The notes beneath the pieces were generated by a model. That model was not told the origin of the DNA, ran no database searches, and worked only from the letters and a program-made list of their open reading frames with translations. The position numbers were made by a program, and so were the translations under genes. Of a stretch of DNA of 64,000 nucleotides, positions 1 through 8,861 are shown piece after piece. The stretch comes from Halopseudomonas sabulinigri (lineage in GTDB: Bacteria; Pseudomonadota; Gammaproteobacteria; Pseudomonadales; Pseudomonadaceae): the NCBI RefSeq assembly GCF_900105255.1, contig NZ_LT629763.1:2170001-2234000 (forward strand), read 5' to 3'. The first letter of the stretch is position 1. Each line of letters opens with the position of its first letter.

Positions 1-589
1 CGCTGCCGGTGTAGTGCACCAGGCGGCGCAGCGAGAAGTCGGTACGCGCGGCGTCGAACAGCGCCAGCGGCAACGGGTCGATATTCTCCCAGTCGTACAG
101 ACCGTCGGCCGTGCCATCGTTGGCGGCAGACAAATCGGTGCTCGGGAACACCCGCGCCAGTTCAGCGGCGGTTACCCCTGAGGCGCCCAGCTCGTCACCC
201 TGCTCAACCACGTAGGGATAGGGAATATTCGCCTGGCTTGAGCCCACCTCGACCGTCACCGTGAAGTCGCTCATCAAGGGCCGCAACTGATCCAGCAGAT
301 AGCGCCGAAAGGCCGCTGGCTGGGTGACGGTAACGCTGTAGGTGCCGGGCACCTGAACCTTGGCGTAGGCACGCACAGTGCTGGGTACTTCACCTTGACA
401 GTGATACGTCAGCCTTAGTTCGGGATAGCGATAGGCACAGCGACTGGCCTCCGGATGCTGACGTGTTTGCAGGTATTCCTTGAGCGCATGACGCAAGGCA
501 CTGGTCGCTTGCTGATGCAACGCGGCGAGCCGGTCTACCGCGTCTTCGGGGCTGGTCACGACAACAAAGTCGTCAGGGCATGGGTTCAT
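1..589 (-). CDS. amn: AMP nucleosidase, N-terminal part (runs off the left edge)
   Basis: The first 196 codons are in the window, starting at an ATG at 589 with GGAGG upstream (about 593-600). The translation resembles the N-terminal domain of bacterial AMP nucleosidase (Amn), which hydrolyses AMP to adenine and ribose 5-phosphate. Recognisable family segments are IPYPYVVEQGDEL, TADGLYDWENIDPLPL and FDAARTDFSLRRLVHYTG near the break. The catalytic phosphorylase-like domain lies outside the window, so integrity cannot be judged. The gene is transcribed away from the siderophore cassette. Identification rests on recalled similarity to E. coli Amn. Confidence 0.85.
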   Translation of the reverse strand, partial: MNPCPDDFVVVTSPEDAVDRLAALHQQATSALRHALKEYLQTRQHPEASRCAYRYPELRLTYHCQGEVPSTVRAYAKVQVPGTYSVTVTQPAAFRRYLLDQLRPLMSDFTVTVEVGSSQANIPYPYVVEQGDELGASGVTAAELARVFPSTDLSAANDGTADGLYDWENIDPLPLALFDAARTDFSLRRLVHYTGS

Positions 590-735
590 GGCGTACCTCC
601 GGCTGTTCACATGCCCCTATCTTGCCTGCCGCCTGCCACCCACGCCAAGCTACAAAGCTGCGACGCCTTTGGCAGCCTGCCGAGAAAACACCTCTGCCGC
701 TTGCATAGCACTAAAAAACCGCCGCCTCGACGAGC

Positions 736-1704
736 TCAAAAGTATTTCTGTACTGCCTGCGGACTGACCCCGAACTGACGGCGAAAGGCAGTGGCAAAAT
801 TGGCGGCACTCGAGTAGCCCGCGAGCCAGGCCGCCTCAACGATACTGACACCGCCACCCAGCAGCGCAGTACGTGCCAGTTGCAGTTTGTGCTGTCGCTG
901 ATAAGCAAACACCGATACCCCACGAGCCGCCTGAAACTGGCGTTGCAGGGTGCTGGCACTAGCGCCCGCCGCCGCCGCGATCTGCTCCAGCGACCAGCCA
1001 TCAGCCTCGCCACTGTGCAATAACTCCAGCGCACGCTGAACCAGCTTCTGTTCGTGTGGACGCTGCGTTTTGGGCGGGCTGGCGGCCTGGCCGGTGAGTT
1101 GCGCGATCACCCCGTGGGCCAGCTCCAACGCCCGAGACTCCTGTTGCAGATGTTGCAGCAGGCTGTTTTCCGTCGCCTGGTTAAGCGTCAACTCGACCAG
1201 CGCGAGCAACCGCGCCGTAGGTACCCAACGGCGCATCGCCAGGTGCTGACTCTGCGGGTCGACCAGTGCGCGCAAGCTGTCATGCGAATCAAAGCCGCCA
1301 CTTTCAAACCACTCCGGTGTCAGGCAAACCGACAGCTTGCGGATATGCGTGCCACGCTGGGCCTGGCGGGTGAAAGTTGCCGGCTCGGTCAATGCGACGG
1401 CAATACCCTCGGGACGCTTGGGACTGGCCGCGATGCTCAGTGAGCGATCGTCGTAGCACACAGCGCTATGGCCGGCCATGAAGAGCACAAAACTGAGCCG
1501 CGGAGCGACTTCCACCTGGGTGGAAAAGTCGTGCAGCTCAATACAGTCGGAGCAGTGTAGCGATAGCCCCGAGCGCAGCCGCTGCCAACTCAGCCGGCCC
1601 TTGAACAGGGAGTCGTGCGCAGCGCCGCTTTCGCTTACCCGCACCGGTGCACCGATGCGGCGCGACAAATCACCCGACCTGACCAGCTCTTGCTTCGCAC
1701 CCAT
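736..1704 (-). CDS. AraC-family regulator, PchR type (siderophore-responsive)
   Basis: 322 aa. The start chosen is the ATG at 1704, preceded by AGGAG with good spacing; in-frame starts further upstream would run into the receptor promoter. The N-terminal half (LSLHCSDCIELHDF, FVLFMAGHSAVCYDD) is of the type seen in PchR, the ferric-siderophore-sensing activator. The last ~100 residues are a double helix-turn-helix AraC domain (WSLEQIAAAAGASASTLQRQ, then IVEAAWLAGYSSAANFATAFRR, FGVSPQ). It is divergent from the TonB receptor gene, as expected of a regulator that activates its neighbour when the ferric siderophore is present. The specific ligand is inferred from the neighbour. Confidence 0.85.
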   Translation of the reverse strand: MGAKQELVRSGDLSRRIGAPVRVSESGAAHDSLFKGRLSWQRLRSGLSLHCSDCIELHDFSTQVEVAPRLSFVLFMAGHSAVCYDDRSLSIAASPKRPEGIAVALTEPATFTRQAQRGTHIRKLSVCLTPEWFESGGFDSHDSLRALVDPQSQHLAMRRWVPTARLLALVELTLNQATENSLLQHLQQESRALELAHGVIAQLTGQAASPPKTQRPHEQKLVQRALELLHSGEADGWSLEQIAAAAGASASTLQRQFQAARGVSVFAYQRQHKLQLARTALLGGGVSIVEAAWLAGYSSAANFATAFRRQFGVSPQAVQKYF

Positions 1705-1815
1705 GCCCTGCTCCTGCTTTGCAGCCACTTTTGCCCACCGTGCAAACAAGATTGACGCTGGCGCAAAGCGAATTATTGAAACTCTGTGACAGACTACTCG
1801 CCGAAATTCGCACAT

Positions 1816-1834
1816 GCAAATAGTTCGCATTACC
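1816..1834. promoter_or_regulatory. Candidate Fur box between AraC regulator and TonB receptor
   Basis: The 19-mer gcaaatagttcgcattacc matches 11 of 19 positions of the classic Fur consensus GATAATGATAATCATTATC. It sits 34 bp before the receptor start, in the divergent promoter region of an iron-acquisition cassette. The match is modest and by eye; a PchR-type activator site may also lie in this region. Confidence 0.4.
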
Positions 1835-1867
1835 ACTATCATGTTGAACGCTCACAGAGGAACCCCC

Positions 1868-4084
1868 ATGCAACCTTCAGCCAACCGCAGGCTCCTGCGC
1901 CCTAGCCGTCTTTCCCTCGCCATACTGCTCGCGCTGGGCAGCCATCAGGCGTCGGCAGCAGAAGACGTGATCGAGCTCGATAGCATCGAGGTGCTGGGTA
2001 CCGCACAGGAAGAACTGAAGCAGGCGCCAGGCGTTTCCATCATTTCCGCCGAAGACATCAGCAAGAACCCGCCCGCGAACGATATTTCCGAGCTCATTCG
2101 CAAGCAGCCGGGCGTCAACCTGACCGGCAACAGTGGCTCCGGCGCCCGTGGCAACAACCGGCAAATCGACATTCGCGGCATGGGCCCGGAAAACACCCTG
2201 ATCCTGATTGACGGCAAGCCGGTGTCCTCCCGCAATGCCGTGCGTTACGGCTGGCGCGGTGACCGCGATACGCGCGGCGACTCCAACTGGGTTCCGGCAG
2301 AGCAGATTGAGCGTATTGAAGTGCTGCGCGGCCCGGCCGCCGCACGGTACGGCAACGGCGCCGCTGGCGGCGTGCTCAACATCATCACCAAGGGGCCCGG
2401 CGTTGAACACCACGGCGACATGACGGTGTACATGAACTTCCCCGCGCACGAGGAAGAAGGTGCCAGCAAGCGGCTCAACTTTGGCCTCAACGGCCCCTTG
2501 ACCGACAAACTGGCCTACCGCGTGTACGGGAACCTCAGCAAGACCGACATGGATGACGCCGACATCAACGAAGGCCACACCATACCCGGTTACGCCACCG
2601 CCGGGCGCGAAGGGGTGCGCAACAAGGATATCAACGGCCTGCTCAGTTGGTATCTCACCGATGAGCAGACGCTTGATCTGGAAGCGGGCTATAGTCGCCA
2701 GGGCAACATTTACGCCGGCGACAGCATGAACAACGTCGACTCTGCCGGCCTCAACGCGCTGCGTACGCCCTGGCTGGGCCGCGAAACCAACATCATGTAC
2801 CGCGAGAACTACGCCGTTACCCATCGCGGCGATTGGAGCTTTGGCAGCACCATCAACTATCTGCAGTATGAAAAGACCCGCAACCGCCGTCTGCAGGAAG
2901 GCTTGGCTGGCGGCCCTGAGGGTAGCATCCTGAATGGCAACTTTGGCACCATCGAGCTGGATACTACCACCGCACACAGTGAACTCAGCCTGCCGCTATC
3001 CGGCCTGGTGGATCAGGTCGCTACGGTCGGCGCCGAGTGGGTCGAGCAACGCATGGATGACCCCTTCTCCAACAACCAGACCACCACGGAGGCGGGCGAT
3101 GTGCCCGGCCTGACCAATGGCGCGCGCGACACCGAAAGCTCCGCGCGCATTGCCTCCGTGTTCGTTGAGAGCAACATGCAACTGCGCCCCGGCACCATCC
3201 TTACACCCGGCCTGCGCTTCGACCATCACAGTCTGACCGGCAGTAACTGGAGCCCCTCGCTCAACCTGTCACAGACATTGGGTGACGAGTTCACCCTGAA
3301 GGCCGGTATCGCGCGCGCCTACAAGGCGCCCAATCTGTACCAGACCAACCCCAACTACCTGCTGTACAGCCGCGGCAATGGCTGCTGGGGCGGCAGCGGC
3401 GCCTGCTATTTGATGGGCAACGAGAATCTGGACGCTGAGACCAGCATCAACAAGGAAATCGGCATCGAGTTTCGCCGCGACGAATGGGTCGCCGGTATTA
3501 CCTGGTTCCGCAACGACTACAAGAACAAAATCGAATCCGGCCAGAGCGCCATCGGCAGCGCCAGCGGTGGCAGTAATCCGGCCTATGCCGATGCGGACAT
3601 TTTCCAGTGGGAGAACGTACCCGAGGCCATCGTCGAAGGCTTCGAAGGAACCCTCAACGTGCCGCTCGCCAGCATGCTCGACTGGAATACCAACTTCACC
3701 TACATGCTGCGCTCGGAGAACCGCGAAACCGGCGAACCGCTGTCGATCATCCCTGAGTACACACTGAACTCCACGCTCGACTGGCAGATCAACCAGCCCT
3801 GGTCAGCCCAGGCCACCGTCACCTGGTATGGCAAGCAGGAGCCGGGCAAACTCGATTACCAGGGCAACGACCTGAGCGGTGACGCGCGCCGTTCTGTTTC
3901 CCCTTACGCGCTGGCCGGATTGAGCAGCCAGTACGCCTTCAATCAGCATCTGAGTGTAACGGCTGGCGTGAGCAACCTGTTTGACAAGCGCCTGTACCGT
4001 GAAGGCAACGCCAATGTGGCCGGTGCCTACACCTATAATGAGCCGGGCCGCACTTTCTACACCAGTGTCAGCACCTCGTTCTGA
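1868..4084 (+). CDS. TonB-dependent catecholate siderophore receptor (FepA/PfeA/PirA type)
   Basis: 738 aa, start at the ATG at 1868 with AGAGG 8 nt upstream. Residues 1 to about 31 form a signal peptide ending SHQASAA. A TonB-box-like region and plug domain follow (DISELIRKQPGVNL, RQIDIRGMGPENTLILIDGKP), including the FepA-type segment WRGDRDTRGDSNWVP and the plug end RIEVLRGPAAARYGNGAAGG. The rest is a 22-strand-type barrel with a C-terminal Phe (TSVSTSF), typical of outer-membrane proteins. Family knowledge: FepA-like receptors import ferric enterobactin or related catecholates using TonB energy. The downstream esterase supports a catecholate substrate; the exact siderophore is inferred. 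Confidence 0.93.
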   Translation: MQPSANRRLLRPSRLSLAILLALGSHQASAAEDVIELDSIEVLGTAQEELKQAPGVSIISAEDISKNPPANDISELIRKQPGVNLTGNSGSGARGNNRQIDIRGMGPENTLILIDGKPVSSRNAVRYGWRGDRDTRGDSNWVPAEQIERIEVLRGPAAARYGNGAAGGVLNIITKGPGVEHHGDMTVYMNFPAHEEEGASKRLNFGLNGPLTDKLAYRVYGNLSKTDMDDADINEGHTIPGYATAGREGVRNKDINGLLSWYLTDEQTLDLEAGYSRQGNIYAGDSMNNVDSAGLNALRTPWLGRETNIMYRENYAVTHRGDWSFGSTINYLQYEKTRNRRLQEGLAGGPEGSILNGNFGTIELDTTTAHSELSLPLSGLVDQVATVGAEWVEQRMDDPFSNNQTTTEAGDVPGLTNGARDTESSARIASVFVESNMQLRPGTILTPGLRFDHHSLTGSNWSPSLNLSQTLGDEFTLKAGIARAYKAPNLYQTNPNYLLYSRGNGCWGGSGACYLMGNENLDAETSINKEIGIEFRRDEWVAGITWFRNDYKNKIESGQSAIGSASGGSNPAYADADIFQWENVPEAIVEGFEGTLNVPLASMLDWNTNFTYMLRSENRETGEPLSIIPEYTLNSTLDWQINQPWSAQATVTWYGKQEPGKLDYQGNDLSGDARRSVSPYALAGLSSQYAFNQHLSVTAGVSNLFDKRLYREGNANVAGAYTYNEPGRTFYTSVSTSF

Positions 4085-4109
4085 GGCGGCCACGCGACAG
4101 GAAACCAGC

Positions 4110-4442
4110 ATGATGCGTTTTCAGGGACAGGCCGACACTGCGTCGGCCGCACTTTACATGAACAAGCTGTGCAAGCACTTTGCGCACAAGGTCGCGGTCA
4201 AGGTTGATCAGCAGCAGGCGCAGGCCGACTTTCCGTTCGGCCACTGCACCATGCTCGCCACCCACCAGCAATTACAATTCGACTGCACGGCAGCCGACCT
4301 CAAGGCCGCCATACAACTGCGCTTTGTGCTCGATGACCATCTGCAACGCTTTGCCCGCCGCGAAGCACTGCGCATTGAGTGGGACGCGCAGGCGCTGCCT
4401 CCCCTATCGGCAGCTGAGCCAACTGAGGAGCCATCCGCATGA
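4110..4442 (+). CDS. DUF2218 family protein in siderophore operon
   Basis: 110 aa. Start at ATG 4110 with an AGGA motif just upstream, 25 nt after the receptor stop. The gene overlaps the next start by 4 nt (ATGA at 4439-4442), so it is translationally coupled to the esterase. The sequence (FQGQADTASAALYMNKLCKHFAHK, FPFGHCTMLATHQQLQFDC) matches the small DUF2218 family, with conserved His/Cys residues. These proteins are recurrently found beside siderophore receptors, but no biochemical function is established to my knowledge. No signal peptide, so a cytoplasmic location is expected. A role in ferric-siderophore handling is inference from context. Confidence 0.8.
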   Translation: MMRFQGQADTASAALYMNKLCKHFAHKVAVKVDQQQAQADFPFGHCTMLATHQQLQFDCTAADLKAAIQLRFVLDDHLQRFARREALRIEWDAQALPPLSAAEPTEEPSA

Positions 4443-5365
4443 AGCCACTGGCGCGCTGGCTCGGCCTGCTGCCCTTGCTGGGTCTGAGCAGCGCACTGGC
4501 CGGCAACAATGATCACGCCGGCTGGCAATCGGCACAGCTGGCCTACAGCCTGCAACGCGACGTCCACTCGGAGATCACTGGCCGCAGCTACCGCATCTTT
4601 GTTTCGGCGCCACAGGTGCCGGCCCCGGCTGAGGGCTTTCCGGTGGTGTATCTGCTCGATGGCAATGCCCTTTTTGCACCGCTGGCCATGCAGGCACGCG
4701 GCGAGGATCTGCGCGCCGCGCGCAGCGGCGACACGCCGGTGCTGATTGTTGGCATCGGCTACCCGGTTGATGAACTCTACGACCTGCCTGCGCGCGCCGA
4801 TGACTACACGCCGCCCAACCGCCCAGGCACCGCCAACCCGCCTACCCGCCAAAGCAACGCGAGCCTGTTTCTGCGTTTTATCGAGGAGGAACTGAAACCG
4901 CTCATCAACGCCCGATACCCCGTGGATACCGCGCAGCAGACTTTATTCGGCCATTCCTATGGTGGGCTTTTCACGCTGTATACGCTGTTCAACGCGCCAC
5001 AGAGCTTCCAGCATTACGTGGCCGCCAGCCCGTCGATCTGGTGGCAACAGCGCAGCGTACTGGATGCACTCACAGGGTTTGAGCAGCGACTAAAGACGCA
5101 GGGCGGACCGCGCACGTTATTGCTGACCGTGGGTGATCGCGAGCAGCCCAGCGGACCGGCGCAAGCGGATGACCAGCGCCAGCAACTGGTACGCCAGCGC
5201 CAGATGATCAGCAACGTCTCCGCACTGGACGCCAGGCTGCAGCCGCTGCAGCAGGCCGGCCTGAGCGTGCAGACCAGGCTACTGCCGGGTGCCGATCATG
5301 GCGACAGCGCCGTCTTGACCAGTCTTGAGGTGCTGGCTACCGCACGCGGCACGACCGCGCGCTGA
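4439..5365 (+). CDS. Periplasmic siderophore esterase (IroE/PfeE-like alpha/beta hydrolase)
   Basis: 308 aa. A signal peptide covers about residues 1-21 (LLPLLGLSSALA). The body belongs to the putative-esterase family (PF00756) that includes Fes, IroE, BesA and P. aeruginosa PfeE: FPVVYLLDGNALF, the nucleophile elbow GHSYGG with Ser173, AASPSIWW, and a C-terminal His in GADHGD. Enzymes of this group hydrolyse the trilactone backbone of ferric enterobactin-type siderophores to lower iron affinity and release iron. The signal peptide puts it in the periplasm, like PfeE. It is last in the receptor-DUF2218-esterase operon, and no terminator was clear after it. Confidence 0.88.
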   Translation: MKPLARWLGLLPLLGLSSALAGNNDHAGWQSAQLAYSLQRDVHSEITGRSYRIFVSAPQVPAPAEGFPVVYLLDGNALFAPLAMQARGEDLRAARSGDTPVLIVGIGYPVDELYDLPARADDYTPPNRPGTANPPTRQSNASLFLRFIEEELKPLINARYPVDTAQQTLFGHSYGGLFTLYTLFNAPQSFQHYVAASPSIWWQQRSVLDALTGFEQRLKTQGGPRTLLLTVGDREQPSGPAQADDQRQQLVRQRQMISNVSALDARLQPLQQAGLSVQTRLLPGADHGDSAVLTSLEVLATARGTTAR

Positions 5366-5371
5366 GCCGGT

Positions 5372-5710
5372 TCAGTCGGCGGTCTTGTCCTTGATCACGG
5401 TGCTCACGCCATTGTTCTTGACCGACTCGATGCCAGTTTCACAGTTGCGCGCCGCCGCGTACATCTGGCTGGTGCCGATGATCTGGTGATTGGCCGCCTT
5501 GAGGTTGAAATAGTGCTTGCCGTTCTTGGCTTCCTTGCGTTCAAAACGTGCATCGTCACTGCAGTTTTTCTGCACCGAGGCAATGCCGTTGTCGGCGCTG
5601 GCGCGGGTCTTGTATAACTCGCTGGTGAGAATGGTTTCTGCATTGCCCGCCTTGAGAACAAAGCGGAACTGCCCGTCCGTACTTCTGCTCAACTCGTACC
5701 ATCCAGCCAT
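5372..5710 (-). CDS. YegP/DUF1508 tandem-repeat protein
   Basis: 112 aa from the ATG at 5710, preceded by AAGGAG with 7-nt spacing (a TTG at 5731 is a less likely start). Two copies of the DUF1508 repeat are visible: GWYELSRSTDGQFRFVLKAGN...ETILTSELY with ASADNGIASVQKN, and ARFERKEAKNGKHYFNLKAANHQIIGTSQMY with CETGIESVKNN. This is the YegP architecture, a small cytoplasmic protein of unknown molecular role. It is convergent with the siderophore esterase, the two stops being only 6 nt apart. Confidence 0.85.
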   Translation of the reverse strand: MAGWYELSRSTDGQFRFVLKAGNAETILTSELYKTRASADNGIASVQKNCSDDARFERKEAKNGKHYFNLKAANHQIIGTSQMYAAARNCETGIESVKNNGVSTVIKDKTAD

Positions 5711-5803
5711 AACAGCACTCCTTTTTGACAACTGCCCGTCAAAGGCACCTCTGGGCAGTATAGTCAGGCAAAGCAGCTCGTCCCGAAAAAAGCCCTGTTG
5801 CGG

Positions 5804-6847
5804 CTAAGTCAGTAGGCTCGCACCGCCAGTCGCGAGCGAAAAACGCTGCTGCCTTCGCCAATGCGCGGGCGACGTGCCGCTCCAGCGCTTGAAGGCCCGC
5901 GAGAAACTGGCCGCTTCGGTGTAGCCCAATTGCTGGGCAATGGCATCAAGCCGCAGATCGGTATCACGCAGCAGCTGCTCGGCCAGATTGCAGCGCACGC
6001 GGGCGTCGAGCAGCCGAAAAGCATGCCCTTCCAACGCCAGGCGCCGGTGCAGGCTGCGCTCGGACAGCCCCAGCAATCCGGCGACCTCGACCGCGCCCAG
6101 ACTACCGCCGGTATGACTCAGCAACGCCTGCATGACCTGGCGCGCCAGCGGCGTATGGACCTCCTCGGCGCTGGCACACAACTGCTGGCACAAGCTGGCG
6201 CAGGCGGCTTGGGTCATGCTGTTGGCCAGCGGCAGCGGCGCGTGCAGATCGGCTTCAGCGATCAACATGGCGTTGCGTCCGGCCTGCAGATCAACGCTGC
6301 ACCCGAAGTACTCGCGATAGCGTGCCAGACTAGCCGGCTGGCTCAGGTTCAACTCGACTTTCAACGGCACAAAAGGGCGCTGCAGCAGCTCGCTGAACAC
6401 CCGTAACCAGGCGCCCAGGCCACGCTCGATGACGGTAGCTCGCGCATCCGCTGGCAGCACACTCTGATCCAGCGTGAGGTACACGCCCTCGGGGTCTGGC
6501 TGCAGGCTGACCGGACAGATCGATAACGACAGCGCACGAAAACGACTGCTGACCTCCAGCGCGTCGGCCAACGAACGGCTGGCCAGCATGGTGTAACCCA
6601 GCAAGCCGAGGCTGGTGAGGTGATAGTGCTCGCCCAACAGCAGCCCCAGCCCCGGCTTCGGGCAAGCGGTCACCAGATTGCGAACCACCGCCAGTTCTTG
6701 CCACAGCTCTATGCTATCGCCCGCCTGCAACCCTGCCGGGCTGATACCGCTGGCCTGCAGGCAAGTCTCGTGAGCGATCCCCAGCTGATCGGAGGTCACC
6801 AGCAGGTAGTGCACGTTGGTGCTGTCACGGCGCTCGCGCCAGTTCAT
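5804..6847 (-). CDS. AraC-family regulator with arabinose-binding-like N-terminal domain
   Basis: 347 aa from ATG 6847, with GGAGGAGGG immediately upstream. The N-terminal two thirds match the PF12625 type found in OruR/ArgR-like AraC members (GLGLLLGEHYHLTSLGLLGYTMLASRSLADAL). The C-terminal HTH_18 domain shows LLGLSERSLHRRLALEG and LDAIAQQLGYTEAASFSRAFKRW. It is divergent from the dioxygenase/hydratase pair at 6971-8664, which it probably controls. The inducer is unknown. Confidence 0.87.
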   Translation of the reverse strand: MNWRERRDSTNVHYLLVTSDQLGIAHETCLQASGISPAGLQAGDSIELWQELAVVRNLVTACPKPGLGLLLGEHYHLTSLGLLGYTMLASRSLADALEVSSRFRALSLSICPVSLQPDPEGVYLTLDQSVLPADARATVIERGLGAWLRVFSELLQRPFVPLKVELNLSQPASLARYREYFGCSVDLQAGRNAMLIAEADLHAPLPLANSMTQAACASLCQQLCASAEEVHTPLARQVMQALLSHTGGSLGAVEVAGLLGLSERSLHRRLALEGHAFRLLDARVRCNLAEQLLRDTDLRLDAIAQQLGYTEAASFSRAFKRWSGTSPAHWRRQQRFSLATGGASLLT

Positions 6848-6970
6848 CGCCCTCCTCCCGAAAACTTTGGCAGAAATTATCACGTGTTGGCAGTTTTAAT
6901 CATGGCTGAGCACAGACGCTTACTGCAAGCTTTGGTCATCGCCCCAACAACAATCACAGAGGTGAAAACC

Positions 6971-7879
6971 ATGCCTGAATTCTTCTACACTCACGCCGGC
7001 AACAACCAAGCGCGCGCCAGCGCGTATTTTCGCGTCAGTCCGGTCGCCGGTTCCCTCGGTGCCGACATCCACGACATCGACCTGAACAACCTCAACGAAC
7101 CCGGCCAGGCCGCGCTGCGCCAGGCGCTGATGGATCACGGCGTACTGTTCATTCGCGACCAGCAGCTCAGCGTTGAGCAACTGGAAGCGGTAACCCAGCG
7201 CTTTGGCGAGTTTGGTGTCGAGCCCTACGTCAAACCTATGCCCGATCACCCGCACGTGGTGCACGTGGTGAAGGAGGCCAGCGAGCAGACGCCCATCGTG
7301 TTTGGCGGCGCCTGGCACTCCGACTGGTCGTTTCAGGAGCGCCCACCCGCCTTCACCCTGCTCTATGGCAAGGATGTCCCGCCCAGCGGCGGCGACACCC
7401 TGTTCAACAATATGTATCTGGCCTGCGAGTGGCTGTCCGACACCCTGCGCGATACCTTGCGCGGGCTCGATGGCGTGCATAGCCCCGAGTTTGGTTATGG
7501 CCCCAACGCCAAGCACAATGCCGGCTTGGAGAGCATGAAAATTGTTTATGGCGAAAGCGTGGAGAAGGATGTGCGCCGCCATCCGCTGATTACCCGCCAT
7601 CCGGAAACCGGCCGTGAAGTACTGTTCGCCAACCCGGTGTATACCCTGGGCATCGCTGGCATGAAGGCCGAAGAGTCCCGTCCACTGCTGGATTATCTGT
7701 TCAGCGTGGCCACCGCACCGGCCTTCACTTGCCGTATGCGCTGGACGCCCGGCACCCTGGCCATCTGGGACAACCGCTGCGTCTGGCATCAGCCGGTATC
7801 CGATTATTTTGGCGCGCGCCGCGAGATGTTTCGCACTACAGTAGTCGGCGAAAAACCGACCCGAGGGAGCGCCAAATGA
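6971..7879 (+). CDS. TauD/TfdA-family Fe(II)/2-oxoglutarate dioxygenase
   Basis: 302 aa, start ATG 6971 after GAGGTG. The family's iron-binding facial triad is visible: HxD as His116-Ser-Asp118 (GGAWHSDWSF) and distal His273 (WDNRCVWHQP), followed by the 2-oxoglutarate-binding Arg region RREMFRTTV. The N-terminus (VSPVAGSLGADIHDIDL) is typical of TauD/TfdA enzymes, which hydroxylate taurine, 2,4-D, alkyl sulfates and other small acids. The stop overlaps the next gene by 4 nt (ATGA), so the two products probably act on the same pathway. No sulfonate genes are nearby, so taurine as substrate is doubtful. Confidence 0.88.
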   Translation: MPEFFYTHAGNNQARASAYFRVSPVAGSLGADIHDIDLNNLNEPGQAALRQALMDHGVLFIRDQQLSVEQLEAVTQRFGEFGVEPYVKPMPDHPHVVHVVKEASEQTPIVFGGAWHSDWSFQERPPAFTLLYGKDVPPSGGDTLFNNMYLACEWLSDTLRDTLRGLDGVHSPEFGYGPNAKHNAGLESMKIVYGESVEKDVRRHPLITRHPETGREVLFANPVYTLGIAGMKAEESRPLLDYLFSVATAPAFTCRMRWTPGTLAIWDNRCVWHQPVSDYFGARREMFRTTVVGEKPTRGSAK

Positions 7880-8664
7880 CCACCACCAGCCAAGCTGTTG
7901 AAGCCGCCCGACTGCTACTGCAAGCCCGTGCCGATAAAACCCCCTGCGCCTCTATCGTGGAACGCTGTCAGATTGACGATCTGACGCAAGCCTACGCCGC
8001 ACAAAGACAGTGGCAGCAGCTCAGCCTGGCGCGTGGTGATCGCATCGCCGGCTACAAGCTGGGCGTCAGTAACCCCAAGGCACAAGCTGCGCTGGGGCTC
8101 AACGGGCCGCTGCAGGGTGTATTGCTGGCCAGCGCGCAGCGTCAGGCTGGCGCGACCCTGTCCTATGCCGACTTTCTCGCGCCGCGTGCGGAGATTGAAG
8201 TGGCGATGGTCTTTGCCGAAGCGCTGAGCGACCCCGAGCTGGACCGCAGCCAACTGGTCGCAGCACTGCACGCGATAGTACCGGCACTGGAGATCTGCGA
8301 TTCCGCCATCGCCGGCTGGCCGAAAACGCTGTTCGACGCGGTGGCCGACAATTTGTCGTCCGGCGGTTACCTGCTGGGCGAGCCGCAACGCAATTCGACC
8401 GGTATCGATGTCAGCGCCCTGACCGCCACCCTGGAAATCAATGGTGAGCAGGTAGCCGAGGGCAATACTGGCAGCGCCATGGGTGATCCGATCGACGCCT
8501 GCTTATGGCTGGTGCGTGATCTGTTGCGCAAAGGCGGCGGCATCAAGGCCGGCGATATCATCCTGACCGGCGCGTTGACCGGGCTACACCCGATTGCAGC
8601 CGGTGATCAATTGACGTTGCGCATGGGCGAGCTGGGTGAGGTGAGCTGTCGCTTTGAGGCTTGA
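7876..8664 (+). CDS. 2-oxopent-4-enoate hydratase family protein (MhpD/FAH fold)
   Basis: 262 aa; ATG at 7876 overlaps the dioxygenase stop. The sequence fits the hydratase/decarboxylase branch of the fumarylacetoacetate hydrolase superfamily (MhpD, DmpE, DmpH): GYKLGVSNPKAQAALGL, the metal-binding acidic segment FLAPRAEIEVAMVF, VPALEICDSAI, GGYLLG, NTGSAMGDPIDACLWL, and GDIILTGALTGLHP. Members hydrate 2-hydroxypenta-2,4-dienoates at the end of meta-cleavage pathways or decarboxylate 4-oxalocrotonate. No ring-cleavage genes are nearby, so the actual substrate is open. Confidence 0.85.
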   Translation: MTTTSQAVEAARLLLQARADKTPCASIVERCQIDDLTQAYAAQRQWQQLSLARGDRIAGYKLGVSNPKAQAALGLNGPLQGVLLASAQRQAGATLSYADFLAPRAEIEVAMVFAEALSDPELDRSQLVAALHAIVPALEICDSAIAGWPKTLFDAVADNLSSGGYLLGEPQRNSTGIDVSALTATLEINGEQVAEGNTGSAMGDPIDACLWLVRDLLRKGGGIKAGDIILTGALTGLHPIAAGDQLTLRMGELGEVSCRFEA

Positions 8665-8685
8665 GGATTGGATTGCAGATAAGAA

Positions 8686-8709
8686 AAAACCCCGCCGAGG
8701 CGGGGTTTT
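8686..8709 (+). terminator. Rho-independent terminator after hydratase
   Basis: AAAACCCCGCC, 2-nt loop GA, GGCGGGGTTTT: an 11-bp stem ending in T's, 21 bp after the hydratase stop. Flanking A and T runs could let it work in both directions. Confidence 0.85.
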
Positions 8710-8861
8710 GCAGAATAGATCCTGATCATCCGTAATGGCATTGCCTCTCCGAGGCACTGTCCCTATTCCCTGTTGTTTGGGTCGCTTCCTGCGGTGCTCC
8801 TAGCGAAGTTGATACTACGCAGGTTCTCAGGAAGTGCCCATAAGTCATTGTCATCACAGCG

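Noticed and set aside
1877..2977. A 366-codon open frame antisense to the TonB receptor
   Set aside because: It mirrors the codon bias of the receptor, has no family features and no ribosome site.
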